This document shows positions 46,001 to 55,642 of a stretch of 64,000 nucleotides of DNA, piece by piece. How positions within the stretch are numbered: position 1 is the stretch's first letter; every line of letters starts with the position of its first letter. This stretch comes from Ustulina deusta (Eukaryota; Ascomycota; Sordariomycetes; Xylariales; Xylariaceae). A program made the translations under genes and the position numbers. The stretch spans positions 744,001-808,000 of the forward strand of contig JAJNNX010000003.1 of assembly GCA_023159155.1 (NCBI GenBank), read 5' to 3'. The notes under the pieces are model-generated. The model was not told the DNA's origin, ran no database searches, and worked only from the letters and a program-made list of their open reading frames with translations.

Positions 46001-48713
46001 CGGTATATGTGTACCTGGGGTTCTTGAGTCATTATAGAGATTCTCTAAGCTTGCTATGGCTGTTGGCGAAGATAGGTAATCTATACAGAATTTGGCGATC
46101 ATGGTATGAGCCGTCTCAAGACTCAAACGACCTGCCAGACGAGACTTGCCACTTGTTGTATTCAACTCTGACATCAGGGCTTTTCGAATGAGTGGAGTTT
46201 TAATCAATACCTCCCTTTGGCGGAAGGAAATGACTCCTGCTAACCATTTCTGTAAGAAGATATCAATGTTATCCGCTGATATTGGACTTGATGGGAAGTC
46301 ATGTGAGTTCGTCTCTTTCGAGCCTTTCAAGATAACAGCGAGTTCCCAGACAGTTGGTGGCCGGGCTGCGTGCAAGATCCAAGCCAGTGCAAGGAGGGCG
46401 TGAAAATCTTCGGGAAACCCATCCAGTACTCTGACGACGATGGAATCTAAAGATGCCTCCTCCAGTGTTCCGAGTATGTGGTGGACGGATCTCTGCGACG
46501 GCCATTGCTCATCCTGGACAAGGCGCTTCAAAACTAGTTCTTGTGCGCTGGTATCAAGTTTGCTGATTGTGCAAATTTCATTCTCAACTTCGTGTTTGAA
46601 CCCTCGTACCTTTGGATATCGCCTGCTAAGGTATTCGTACGACAGCGTGTTGACGTCTTGACCTAGTGTAGGTGCTAGTAGGTCTAAGTCCAGAGCTGGC
46701 CAGGTGCGAAGCTCTTCTGAGAGTGCTCTCGGCTGACGGCTAGTGACAAGAACTCTGCATGGCCGCTCCTGTGTTTTTGAGATATAAGACATCAGGTCAA
46801 GGAAAGCCCTGCGAGATGTCGGTTCGCATTCATCGAGGTGGTTTAGAACACAAGAGACATCCTCGAACTCGCCACGCATTCTGTAGACTTCAAACCATTG
46901 GAGGAGATCACGATGGCTGAAACTGCGGTCACTTCGATGCTGTTCCATCTGGTCCCTTAATTGACCCGCCAACTCTGGGAAATGACCAATTATCTGAGCT
47001 TCTACAGCAGCCAACATATCTCGAATATTATCCCGCCTAATGTCGTGTCGATCGAATGTGAAGGAGACAACGACTTGCCTATTTCTGTCGCAGTTAAGTT
47101 TGTCAAGATCATAGAATATAAATTCGGATGCAGGCTGTGTGTCGGTTTCGCCAAAAAGGTACAACAATTGGGGCCGTCTTTGGTTATACCATGATTGGTA
47201 GCAGCTATTCTCTCTGATCCAAGCGAACGAATGGCCGGGCCCGGGACCGGACTTTAATGGCAACAAAGGTGGCGCCGCCGCTATCAGTGACCTTTCATCG
47301 TCAATCGATTCTCCGGGTCTTTGAATCACTAGGAAGTTGGTTTAGTTGGCTGCGTCATCAGTGCATATTAACGGAGACCTACGAAACTCTAGCTGATCAA
47401 TGTGTTTGATGATCTCGCTCTCGATATCCCGTGAGTCACCAGCAATGCGGATCTCAAATGGTATTCCCATGGTGCTTGTAAGATGGTCAAATACCTTCCG
47501 AAGTTAGTCGATTTATCTTTGCAACATGCCCCTTTCTATTGAGATGTAGTGGGCCGTACCTTGTCTATGGCGGAAGTCTCAGAGTCGGAAAAAATACTGA
47601 ATATGTAGGATCTAAATGTCTGTTTAGAGTCCAGAAACAGGTGATTGATGTCTGCAATAGCTGTAGCCAGGGCCCCTATTTGGCGTGCCGATGAGGTCAA
47701 GGTTGATTCATCTGACGGTGTAGAACGATTTAAGAACCTTGCAAGCTTGTCCTCTATTTCGTCAAACTCCAGAACTCTATGTGGGCAGCCATAGAATAGC
47801 TACTATGTATCAGTGCACTAATCGGAGGGGGGAGTTCTGGTATGACATACCACAACGCGCGTGAAGTCGCTGATTTCCCCGTAGATGGCAGGTTTGAGGC
47901 TAGATACTGTCAATGCCTAAGCATGTTAGATGTGGTTCAGATATTCAGCGTTTTGACCTTCTGGCTTACGTCTTTGACGATGATGCCTCCGAGGTCATGA
48001 GCCAAGAACAACATTGGCCGCTTCTGAGAAGATTCAGTGACTAATATTATTGTTGAGCAATAGGAAGTGCCAAACCTTGTTTGATTCACGTCTTGCATTC
48101 ATTAGACTATCGAGAAGTCGTGTCGCTAATCTCCTAATGCATTTCTGTGTATTGATTCCGGACAGTAGAACCGAGGCATCATAGCCAAAACTCATCACTC
48201 TCCGAAAGCTCCTTGGCCTCTTGTCGGCCAGCCACACAGAACTGCCAGATCCAGGATTTTCCCAGGGTACCCGTTGTGTTCCGAAAAAGCCGTGAATCAC
48301 TACGACACTGGAGTGCAAATATTAGACTATTTCACCTAGAAATCATGAGTTAGGAATCCTTACTCCAAGCATGCAACAATAGACTCAGAATCCCAGAGCG
48401 TGATAAGCCCTTCAGGAATTGTCTTCTTGGTCTGGTCTTCGGGATCTCCGTCATAGAGATCCTCCCTAGCATCCGCGCCATCTACTAGACTCATTTTTAG
48501 GCTATACCGAGGTTTATCTCCGTTATCATAATCAAGTCGACGGAGATTTGCTTGGTCATCCGATGAGCTGTTCATCGAGTGCGCAATACTCAAGAGCCGA
48601 CCGTTTCGATTGGGAATTTCACTTGTTGGTGAACCCGCCGAACTGATGTCTGATGTACTACTGGAATAGTTGGACTTCGTAGAGTCTCTTGGAGTTGATA
48701 GAGAAGTTAGCAT
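43047..48713 (-). CDS. NLR-like protein: hydrolase-like N-terminus, degenerate NACHT-type core, ankyrin repeats, ZZ zinc finger
   Basis: Eight exons give 1760 residues: 48713-48364, 48307-48076, 48023-47970, 47916-47851, 47799-47560, 47494-47383, 47328-43346 and 43292-43047. All junctions are in phase. The head has DVVVIHGFFGT, VMSFGYDAS, FLAHDLGGIIVKD and LFYGCPHR, an alpha/beta-hydrolase-like effector domain, but with Asp204 where the nucleophile Ser would be. The core keeps a Walker-B-like VLNHLDECE (about 512-520) and VLVTSRQP, yet the P-loop position reads LLYLFGETDTQP with no GK[ST]. More than a dozen ankyrin repeats span about 950-1640. The end holds a ZZ-type finger (CDFCLFNCWGIRYGCETCQD, then CYKC) and an acidic tail. 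Fungal NLR-like proteins of this layout act in non-self recognition; here that is inference. Donor GTTTGG of intron 2 is unusual. Confidence 0.84.
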
Positions 48714-49090
48714 TCAGACTAACCTCCACTACTGAATACTCAAATGCCATCCATGGCCCCGTGGGATACAGTAGCAGGACTCGGGGCGGGGTTCAATGGT
48801 GCACACAGTAGGATGCAACTTTTGGCACACATCGGGCATGACGGGGTACCGGCATTGAAATTACCCCTTCGCAAACAAGCCAGTAAGATTGTAGTCGGCG
48901 ATCTATGTTACCCGAGACCGGCGAGAGCCAGAATTTAGGCTCCCATCATCCCGCAGGATTGCAAATTGCTCTGCCTAGGAAACGGATCGAATTTACAACC
49001 AGGTTTATGCCAGAGTCAAGCAGATTCACGTTGAAGGGGAAATTTCATATGGGTATCTGAGTCGACCGCTTCGACACAGCAACGTTCAAA
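48714..49090. promoter_or_regulatory. Shared divergent promoter region
   Basis: The 377 bases between the starts of the NLR-like gene (minus) and the 283-residue unknown gene (plus) must contain both promoters. No strong TATA box is visible. The close head-to-head arrangement suggests coordinated expression. Confidence 0.4.
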
Positions 49091-49942
49091 ATGTTTGACG
49101 AATTTGGAGACGACGACGGCAATCCAGCTTTTGAGATTGCGCTTACTGAAAGTGGGGATGAAAGAAGCGGTTTTCGCACTCAGAATGATCCCTCATCCCC
49201 TTTCCAGCGAAGCAATATTGTAGAGCGACGAGGTGCCATCGACATCCGCTGCACATGCGCAGATGTAATCCACGGGCATCTCAAAAATGGTGAAGGCCCA
49301 GCAACTCTGGTTATCTATGATTTCCAATTCGACCCACGCAAGAAAGCTCGACGCATCCAAACGGTTGAAATTAGAATTTCATTCACTTCCAAGAGCGATA
49401 ACGAACTGGAAGTCTTGAAGATATCACACAAAGGTCGTATGGTTTTGGGATGCACGTCGCAAACGGAAACGATCACCAAGGGTGGTCAAGCAAGCGCCGG
49501 TGTCGGTGTCTCAGGCGTAGAAATTGGAAGTAGTTTGAAATGGGAGAAGGTAGTGAGTCGCACGACCACAGATGCTACTACAATTGTTGGCTCCATAGAC
49601 CTGCCCGACGGTCGCAACTACGGTTCTCCCAACACCGCGACATGGACTCTTTTGGAGAACTCAACTTCCAAGACTGGTGTTCCAGCTTTTCTCAAGACAG
49701 CAGTACTCCTTTCTCGCAGCAACCAAGATGAGGGGTTCTGCGGCACGTTCGAAATCAAAGCGAAAGTTGATATGGTCAGTCGATTCGCGAAGCTATTTGG
49801 CAAAACGCCAAAAGATGATCCTGTTCGTTATGACCCAAAACTGCCGCCCAAAAATCGATTGACCGGATACAAATTAGATTCTCTGGATAATATCGATATA
49901 CAACAGCTTGGCCAAGCGTGCGTCACCAACTACGAAGTCTGA
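49091..49942 (+). CDS. Conserved-type protein of unknown function, 283 residues
   Basis: A single-exon frame opens with an ATG and has an acidic start (MFDEFGDDDGNPAF). It is beta-rich throughout, with alternating hydrophobic and polar residues in VEIRISFTSKSDNELEVLKI. A Gly/Ser/Thr-rich stretch at about residues 132-160 (ASAGVGVSGVEIGSSLKWEK) resembles an amphipathic hairpin. Later blocks, TATWTLLENSTSKTGVP and FLKTAVLLSRSNQ, recall a widespread ascomycete family of unknown function. No signal peptide, transmembrane helix or catalytic motif is seen. It sits head to head with the NLR-like gene and 792 bases before the ankyrin-subtilase, so a role in the same response is possible but unproven. 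Confidence 0.72.
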   Translation: MFDEFGDDDGNPAFEIALTESGDERSGFRTQNDPSSPFQRSNIVERRGAIDIRCTCADVIHGHLKNGEGPATLVIYDFQFDPRKKARRIQTVEIRISFTSKSDNELEVLKISHKGRMVLGCTSQTETITKGGQASAGVGVSGVEIGSSLKWEKVVSRTTTDATTIVGSIDLPDGRNYGSPNTATWTLLENSTSKTGVPAFLKTAVLLSRSNQDEGFCGTFEIKAKVDMVSRFAKLFGKTPKDDPVRYDPKLPPKNRLTGYKLDSLDNIDIQQLGQACVTNYEV

Positions 49943-50734
49943 AGGGGGGGTCCCCCCCCCCCCCTTTTTTTTTTTTTTTTTTTTCTTCACAAGGCCCTTC
50001 CCTTGGGGAAAAAGGAGATGGGGTAGCTTCACGATTAGGACAAAATCATGTTTCGTACCTTAGATGTAGAATACTTACTGCTGAAGGCCAATGTGAGTAT
50101 GAAATAGTCCTACACGACAATAATGATAAGTGGTTTACTCGATGCAATTAGGTGGAGGGAGCAGGGGAACACCCCTCTCGCTGGGTAGCCAGCCACTTTG
50201 TCTTGCGAAGGAGTTCTATTGCTGAAAATTCTACGTATGGAATTATCTGGCTAAGGATATCTCCATGCCTTAGGATTGGTCCACACCCTTCATCGGGATG
50301 TTCTCGGTGCACATTTCATTACCTCGATACATAGCTACCGGGCGACCCCGTCAAGCTTGCCGAGACGATTACGCGGAAGGGTGCAGGCAGAATTCGCGGT
50401 CTCCTTCTTGCACTGTCAACTGCATGAACAATGTTGCATTCATCCAGTAATATTGGTCATTTGGGTGATTTGTTCTTGTGACGGCGTTCTAGTACCATCC
50501 TTCATGCACAGTCAGCACATCAATGGTACCATCATTCATGTAGCTCGTGATTGCAGCTCAATAAGGCTTTGGGGTCCAAATTAAGAGAGGTTACTTTCAC
50601 GGCGGCGGTGGAGAGCTACTTGATAGATTGGCAGACAGTCCTCGTATTGTCCTAGCTCTCCATCTTGGTCATATACAATACCTGGAGCAAAATATTATCC
50701 ACACGAATAGTTGTCACGTCTGTTCTACTCGAAT
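49943..50734. other. Intergenic region with long homopolymers
   Basis: About 0.8 kb between the unknown gene and the ankyrin-subtilase. Directly after the stop lie G7, T, C13 and T20 (49944-49984). The remaining sequence shows no gene. The run could form part of the 3' untranslated region. Confidence 0.5.
49944..49984. repeat. Adjacent G, C and T homopolymers
   Basis: Seven G, one T, thirteen C and twenty T follow each other two bases after a stop codon. The G and C runs are complementary and could pair. Such runs are prone to replication slippage and to sequencing error. Confidence 0.85.
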
Positions 50735-53700
50735 ATGGATATCCGAAGGCCGGATAATGGCCTTGAAACCATCGACAAGCCGGGTGTTCAGTTAGAGAAC
50801 GATGAGAGCGATAAGTCTAGCTCAGATTCAGATTCGGATTCTGCAATAGCATCTTCTGATGACGATGAGGAAGAGAGTTCACCCAAAAAGACAAAGAGGA
50901 AATTTGACAAGATAATCGGGGAGCTTAAAGCCGGGAAAAAAAGCAACGAGCTCAAATGCGGAGATTACAATTTGACAGATCCTGCTGGTCTGCGAGAATT
51001 CCTTAACCAAAATGCGACCATTCTATCCAAGAAAAGTACGAAGGACATGACACTATTGCATTTGATTGCAGAAGAAGACAAAGACGATATGCCGCCAGTC
51101 GAGAAGATGGCGGGCCTCATCAAAGCCTTAGTTCAGCTACCACAGAATGATCTCCTTGCTGTGCGCGATGCCAACGGGAAGACACCCTTGTTTTGTGCCG
51201 TGACCAACCGAAATCACAAACTAGTCAAAATCATGTGCAAAGTCCATCCTAAGGTCAGCAGTGTACTGAAACTTCCGAAAAACTTCAACAATCCGACGCG
51301 ATCGGCCAATTGCATCCATGAGGTTATCTCGAGAAAGTCATCTTCGAAAGATGACAAGATAATTCAGTTTTTGATTGAGTTAGCGGATGCCGATGCTCTT
51401 CTGGCGCGCGACGAGAATAACCTAACCCCTCTCCATCTCGCAGTGGAGTACAAGAGATGCGATGAAGGTCAGGTCAATGTTGTTGAAGCTCTGGTCCACA
51501 AATGCCCACAGAGTCTTGATGAAACATATGAGCATTCGGCGAAAGGACTGCTCTCTCCCTACCGGTATCTCGAGTTTTCTTACCAGCGGGATAAAGAAAA
51601 TTTACCTGAGGGAAGCGTCCGGAAGTCTGACAGGTCGTGGCATAGAGAAGTAGGGCTAAGAAACAGCAAGGACAACAGATACAGTTTGCCAGAAAAGAAA
51701 CAGCATTCGATGGATGAGCAACCGAGAGGACCGTCTTTACAGTCGCCCCTCTATGCGTCGCAAACACCTAGCGCAGTGTCGATCGGGAAGTACTCATCTA
51801 AATTCGGCGTGTCGAACGAAAGCAGGGAACCCACTACATTCATTACAAGGATAGATGATAGTAATAGGAAGCAACCAAAGACAACAATGGACATGGAAAA
51901 AATCGAGAAGAGGGATAAGCCACTGCCTACCCAAAAATTGAAAAAATCGAGGATACGAGTCACCGACGGCACTGTCGAGAACATCAAGAAGTGCCTTAGA
52001 TTGTACTATCTACGCAACAGATCACATGATGCTGCTATCGAGTTTCTGTACGGAATCCAGCAAGGTATAGACGAACCAGGGATCAATGAGAACTGATGCT
52101 AACTAATATATGACAGATAAGCAAATTTATTTCGACCTAGCCGGGATTTCTCCGAAGGTTACGCGAACACAAATGCAAAATGGTCTCCAACATTTAGCTT
52201 TCGAGGATGTTTTGCAATACGTCGCTATACCGGCTGTAGAGATCACGGATAGTAGCCCTGCGAAGCCCAAGTCGGGTCAACGGGTTCAGCGGCCTGACGG
52301 CACAGGTCGCTCAGATCTGAAGTGGCTTTTCAACTGGCTTCGTGACGATAAGAAAGTGAATACTATCCTCAAAGTAATCGTCGAAGATCTCCACGAGCCA
52401 TCACATAGTGACGAAGTCATTGAGGCTTGCTTAACCAAAATGAATGTAGACGTCTGGGACTGGAAAAAGCGCGATTTGTCACCCGATGTGTTACATACAG
52501 TTGCCCCGTGCGTGCATACTGTGCATTTATACTGGAGCGGCAACAATGCCACATTGCGCGCCTGGAGCGAGCCAGACGGCCTTAGAAGATTGACAAATCT
52601 CCGTCGGGTTCATCTACACCGACAAGAGGTATGTCTACATGCGTTCAATGCTTTTCATTTCTAGCTAGTCTTACAGCAGGTATTTAGGGACTCGAAACCC
52701 GTGCTCGTACTGAACGCTACATCGAGGAATTCAAAGACCGAATGAAAGAGGGAGGGAGGCTAATTGAAGTTGAAGATACCAAGCTGAGGTTAGTCCCTGG
52801 AGCCCTTCATTCCCCCCTTTTGCATGTCTTAGAGCTATAGATTGCCTAAGTCAGCATATCCTACCCCTTGCTGCTCCTACAAGCTCTCGAAGCTCTCAAT
52901 AATTCGTACCATATGGGGAGATTACTGATTCCAATGTGCTAAATAGAGGTGACCGGACTGATCCTTCATCCAAAGGAACCAATAGTATAGTCCGTGACCC
53001 CTATGAAAGACACCGATGGATTACAAGCATGGAGGAATACGCATCTTTTCTACAGACCGCTCAGCGTGAGTGGTGCACTGACCTTGGCGAGGGTCAGGAG
53101 AAATCTCCTCTCAAATATCCCGTCACCGTCGCAGTCATCGACGATGGTATTGATGTGCATGACCCGATGGTCCAGTCAAGAATTATCGATGGCAGAAGCT
53201 TCTGTTCTCGCGACGAGGAGCAGAATCTCAATCAACCATATTATGTCTCTGGTGGTGGGCATGGCACAGCAATGGCTAAGTTGATCTGTAAAGTCTGTCC
53301 AAACGTGCAGCTGTACATCTTGCGCCTAGATGAGTATGTCATGGAGGCAGGCAAGCGGCAGATTACAGCAAAGAGTGCTGCGAAGGTACGCTTCCTCTTT
53401 CTCCCGCCACTTTTCTCTCCGTCCCCATCTGAGCTTGCTATGGTTACTAATCAGCCCCAGGCGGTCCGTGCGGCGATGGCGAAGGGAGTAGACATCATCT
53501 CTATGTCGTGGACTATTGAAAGAACAGATACCAATAGTGAAGACATCAAGGCACTAGAGAAAGAGATAAGAGCAGCAGCTAATCAAAATATTTTGATGTT
53601 CTGTGCTGCTGCAGATCAAGGTCAGAATTACAGCGCTGTGGATTTTCTGAACGAGACTCACCATTATGTAGGCGCTTACAGAGACCGCACATACCCAGCA

Positions 53701-54168
53701 GCGAGCTCGACAAAGAATATCATCAAGATCGGCGCTGCCGAGGCTTCGGGTGCGGCCCTAAGATCCGTCGGCGACCAAGCGCTGATCGATTTCATTTTCC
53801 CTGGTCACCAAGTAGCCATGGACCAAGCTCATGATCCCAAAGTCAAGAGCTATCCTACGCTAACAGGGTCATCTGTCGCTACAGCCTTGGCTTCGGGACT
53901 TGCCGCTGTCATCCTATATACAGTTCAACTCGCAGAGGTTTCGAACAAATCGAAGGATCTGAGGGGGTACAAATCACTCAAGGATCACGAACGGATGAAG
54001 GTGGCCTTCTCCCAGATTGGCACCACCAAGGAGAGCGAAAACAAATACATCACGGTGTGGAACCGTTTTACGAAAGTGGTCAAGCAGGCGGAACGCGACG
54101 GGTGTCCCAGAATTGATTGGATTGGATATATTCGAACTTTGGCAGTCGAACTTCTAAGGTCAGATTAG
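50735..54168 (+). CDS. Ankyrin-repeat subtilisin-like serine protease (S8), intracellular
   Basis: Exons 50735-52064, 52117-52628, 52688-52788, 52947-53385 and 53461-54168 give 1029 residues. I start at the first ATG; the open frame extends only eight codons upstream without a Met. Residues 30-60 are Ser/Asp-rich and acidic, followed by a basic patch. Ankyrin-like repeats lie at about 105-270 (DMTLLHLIAEEDKDD, NGKTPLFCAVTNRNHKLV, NLTPLHLAVEYKRC). A linker follows, then the S8 domain: Asp713 in VAVIDDGIDVHD, His753 in SGGGHGTAMAKL and Ser932 in TGSSVATALASG. The oxyanion-site Asn region reads CAAADQGQN, so the usual Asn is Asp. No signal peptide or propeptide is seen, implying a cytosolic protease. 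Ankyrin-subtilase proteins recur in fungi beside NLR genes. Intron 53386-53460 is 75 nt and open, so retention would stay in frame. Confidence 0.86.
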
Positions 54169-54232
54169 AGCAAGCGGTTAGCTGTCGTTCATAAGGCTCG
54201 CGGGGCGCGGGCTCCTCATCTAGAATTTCACG

Positions 54233-54825
54233 GTGAGTCTAAACCCAGAATTCTTCGTCACGATTAGTTTCATTTTGGTAACAATGGCCAATTCGGTCCA
54301 TGCCAACGATTACGCCGCTAACCTCTACCTAGATGCTCTGGCTTGGCACCGCAACCTGCGCAGTCTGTCTCCTACCTCCCTTTTTATCACTATCGGCATC
54401 GATGTCATGGCTGAGAACGCCATCCTCGAGACAATGCTTGCGGACAAGGCTATACTCTAACCGGTGCTAACACCCACCCCTATCCCGATGCTCAGGAACA
54501 TCCAAATCACCCTAAATCTTGAGCCGGCTATCTTGGTAAGAGCGATACAAGAATCGGGATCGACCAATGTGGAGTACTTGTATAGTGACGCACATCTAGG
54601 ACGGCCCACGCTGCTGTTGACGATATGAGCAGATACAATGGGCGTGGTGGTGACAGTGCCTGTGAACGCCGGAGGTCGGGGTTTTGCGCTTGTCTCTAGC
54701 TCCATCATCAAGAATCTATCGAGTATAATATTGATTCCACTCGCGACATTGAAGATTGGTAGTTGTCTCGTTGGACCATATAGGATGGAAGGTACGGCTA
54801 TTACCAATTTGCGGAATTAAGTCGT
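54233..54825 (+). pseudogene. Relic of a highly reducing polyketide synthase (KR end to ACP)
   Basis: Fragments in the right order recall the 3' end of an HR-PKS. ANDYAANLYLDALAWHRN resembles the KR active-site region (normally YAAANxxLDALxRHR), then GIDVMAENAILETMLADKAI. Next, LNLEPAILVRAIQESGSTNV and YSDAHL resemble the linker. Finally VSSSIIKNLSSIILIPL and SCLVGPYRMEG resemble an ACP, with the DSL attachment motif lost. Stops and frame changes interrupt the frame at least twice. No upstream PKS sequence is seen between it and the ankyrin-subtilase, so only about 0.6 kb survives. It lies on the strand opposite to the intact PKS-NRPS, 0.8 kb away. Confidence 0.68.
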
Positions 54826-55642
54826 TTGTATCCCAGATGTTGCATACAGATGTAGAAGAGTTGGTATAGAAGCCTCTAGGACTGGAGGTTTTGGATGCGA
54901 AGATGGACCATACCAATAGCGACCTACAGGACCGGGTCTTTCACGTGACCCTTACCTTACGAAACCTGGACAAGATTATTAATTTAAGTCGCTGTCGCAG
55001 CATCCACCGAATACTTAAGCTCGCAGAAGTGCGGATATAAATTTATCATTATGATGCAAGTTCTGAAAGACCAAAAATCCTGATATAGAATCTTTTTAAA
55101 CTAGAATCAAGTGAATTAATAATAGCTGTTACGGCCCGGCTATTGGTCAAGCCTGGCGGATAGAGAGGTGTTCCGGACTTCTGCCAGAACACGCGTTAGC
55201 AGTCCACTAACAACGCGCTAGCATCTACCGTTGAGGCGAAAGGTTGAGGCTAGCTAAGTCTGGTACCAGCATTGTGCGTATATAGCTGCGAAAACTCCGC
55301 TCACCAGGGGATTTTATCTCTTCCTTTCCTTCTCCAAGTTAGTTAATAAACAGGATTTCCTTTGCTGTTTGGCTGCACCTTCTCACACCATTACTTAACA
55401 CTTTTTCTCTCTTCTTATTGGCTGACAATCAGAGTAAGACTAACTAAAAAATACAAATTAAATTTCTATTCTTCTACTTCAGTTATACCTCCCTATGTTA
55501 AACACAAAGGCATACGCCCTTTGTTCCAGTTCCGACAAATATTAAATTAATATAAAAATATTACAATACAAAAAGGCTCCGGTCATACACACGTACGTTA
55601 AAAACAAAACGAAATCCGTCACAAGATTCAACATTTAAACCC
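54826..55642. other. AT-rich intergenic region downstream of the PKS-NRPS
   Basis: About 0.8 kb between the PKS relic and the PKS-NRPS stop. Apart from a possible solo LTR (55127-55400) it is AT-rich and holds no gene. Confidence 0.45.
55127..55400. repeat. Possible solo LTR or LTR fragment
   Basis: This 274-base block begins TGTTACGGCCCGG and ends CTTAACA, so its termini are TGTTA...TAACA. It has a more balanced composition than its surroundings and contains a TATATAG box and an AATAAAC signal in LTR-like order. TGTTACGGCCC is a common beginning of fungal LTRs. I see no target-site duplication (ATAGC on the left, CTTTT on the right), and no second copy lies in the window. Confidence 0.33.
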
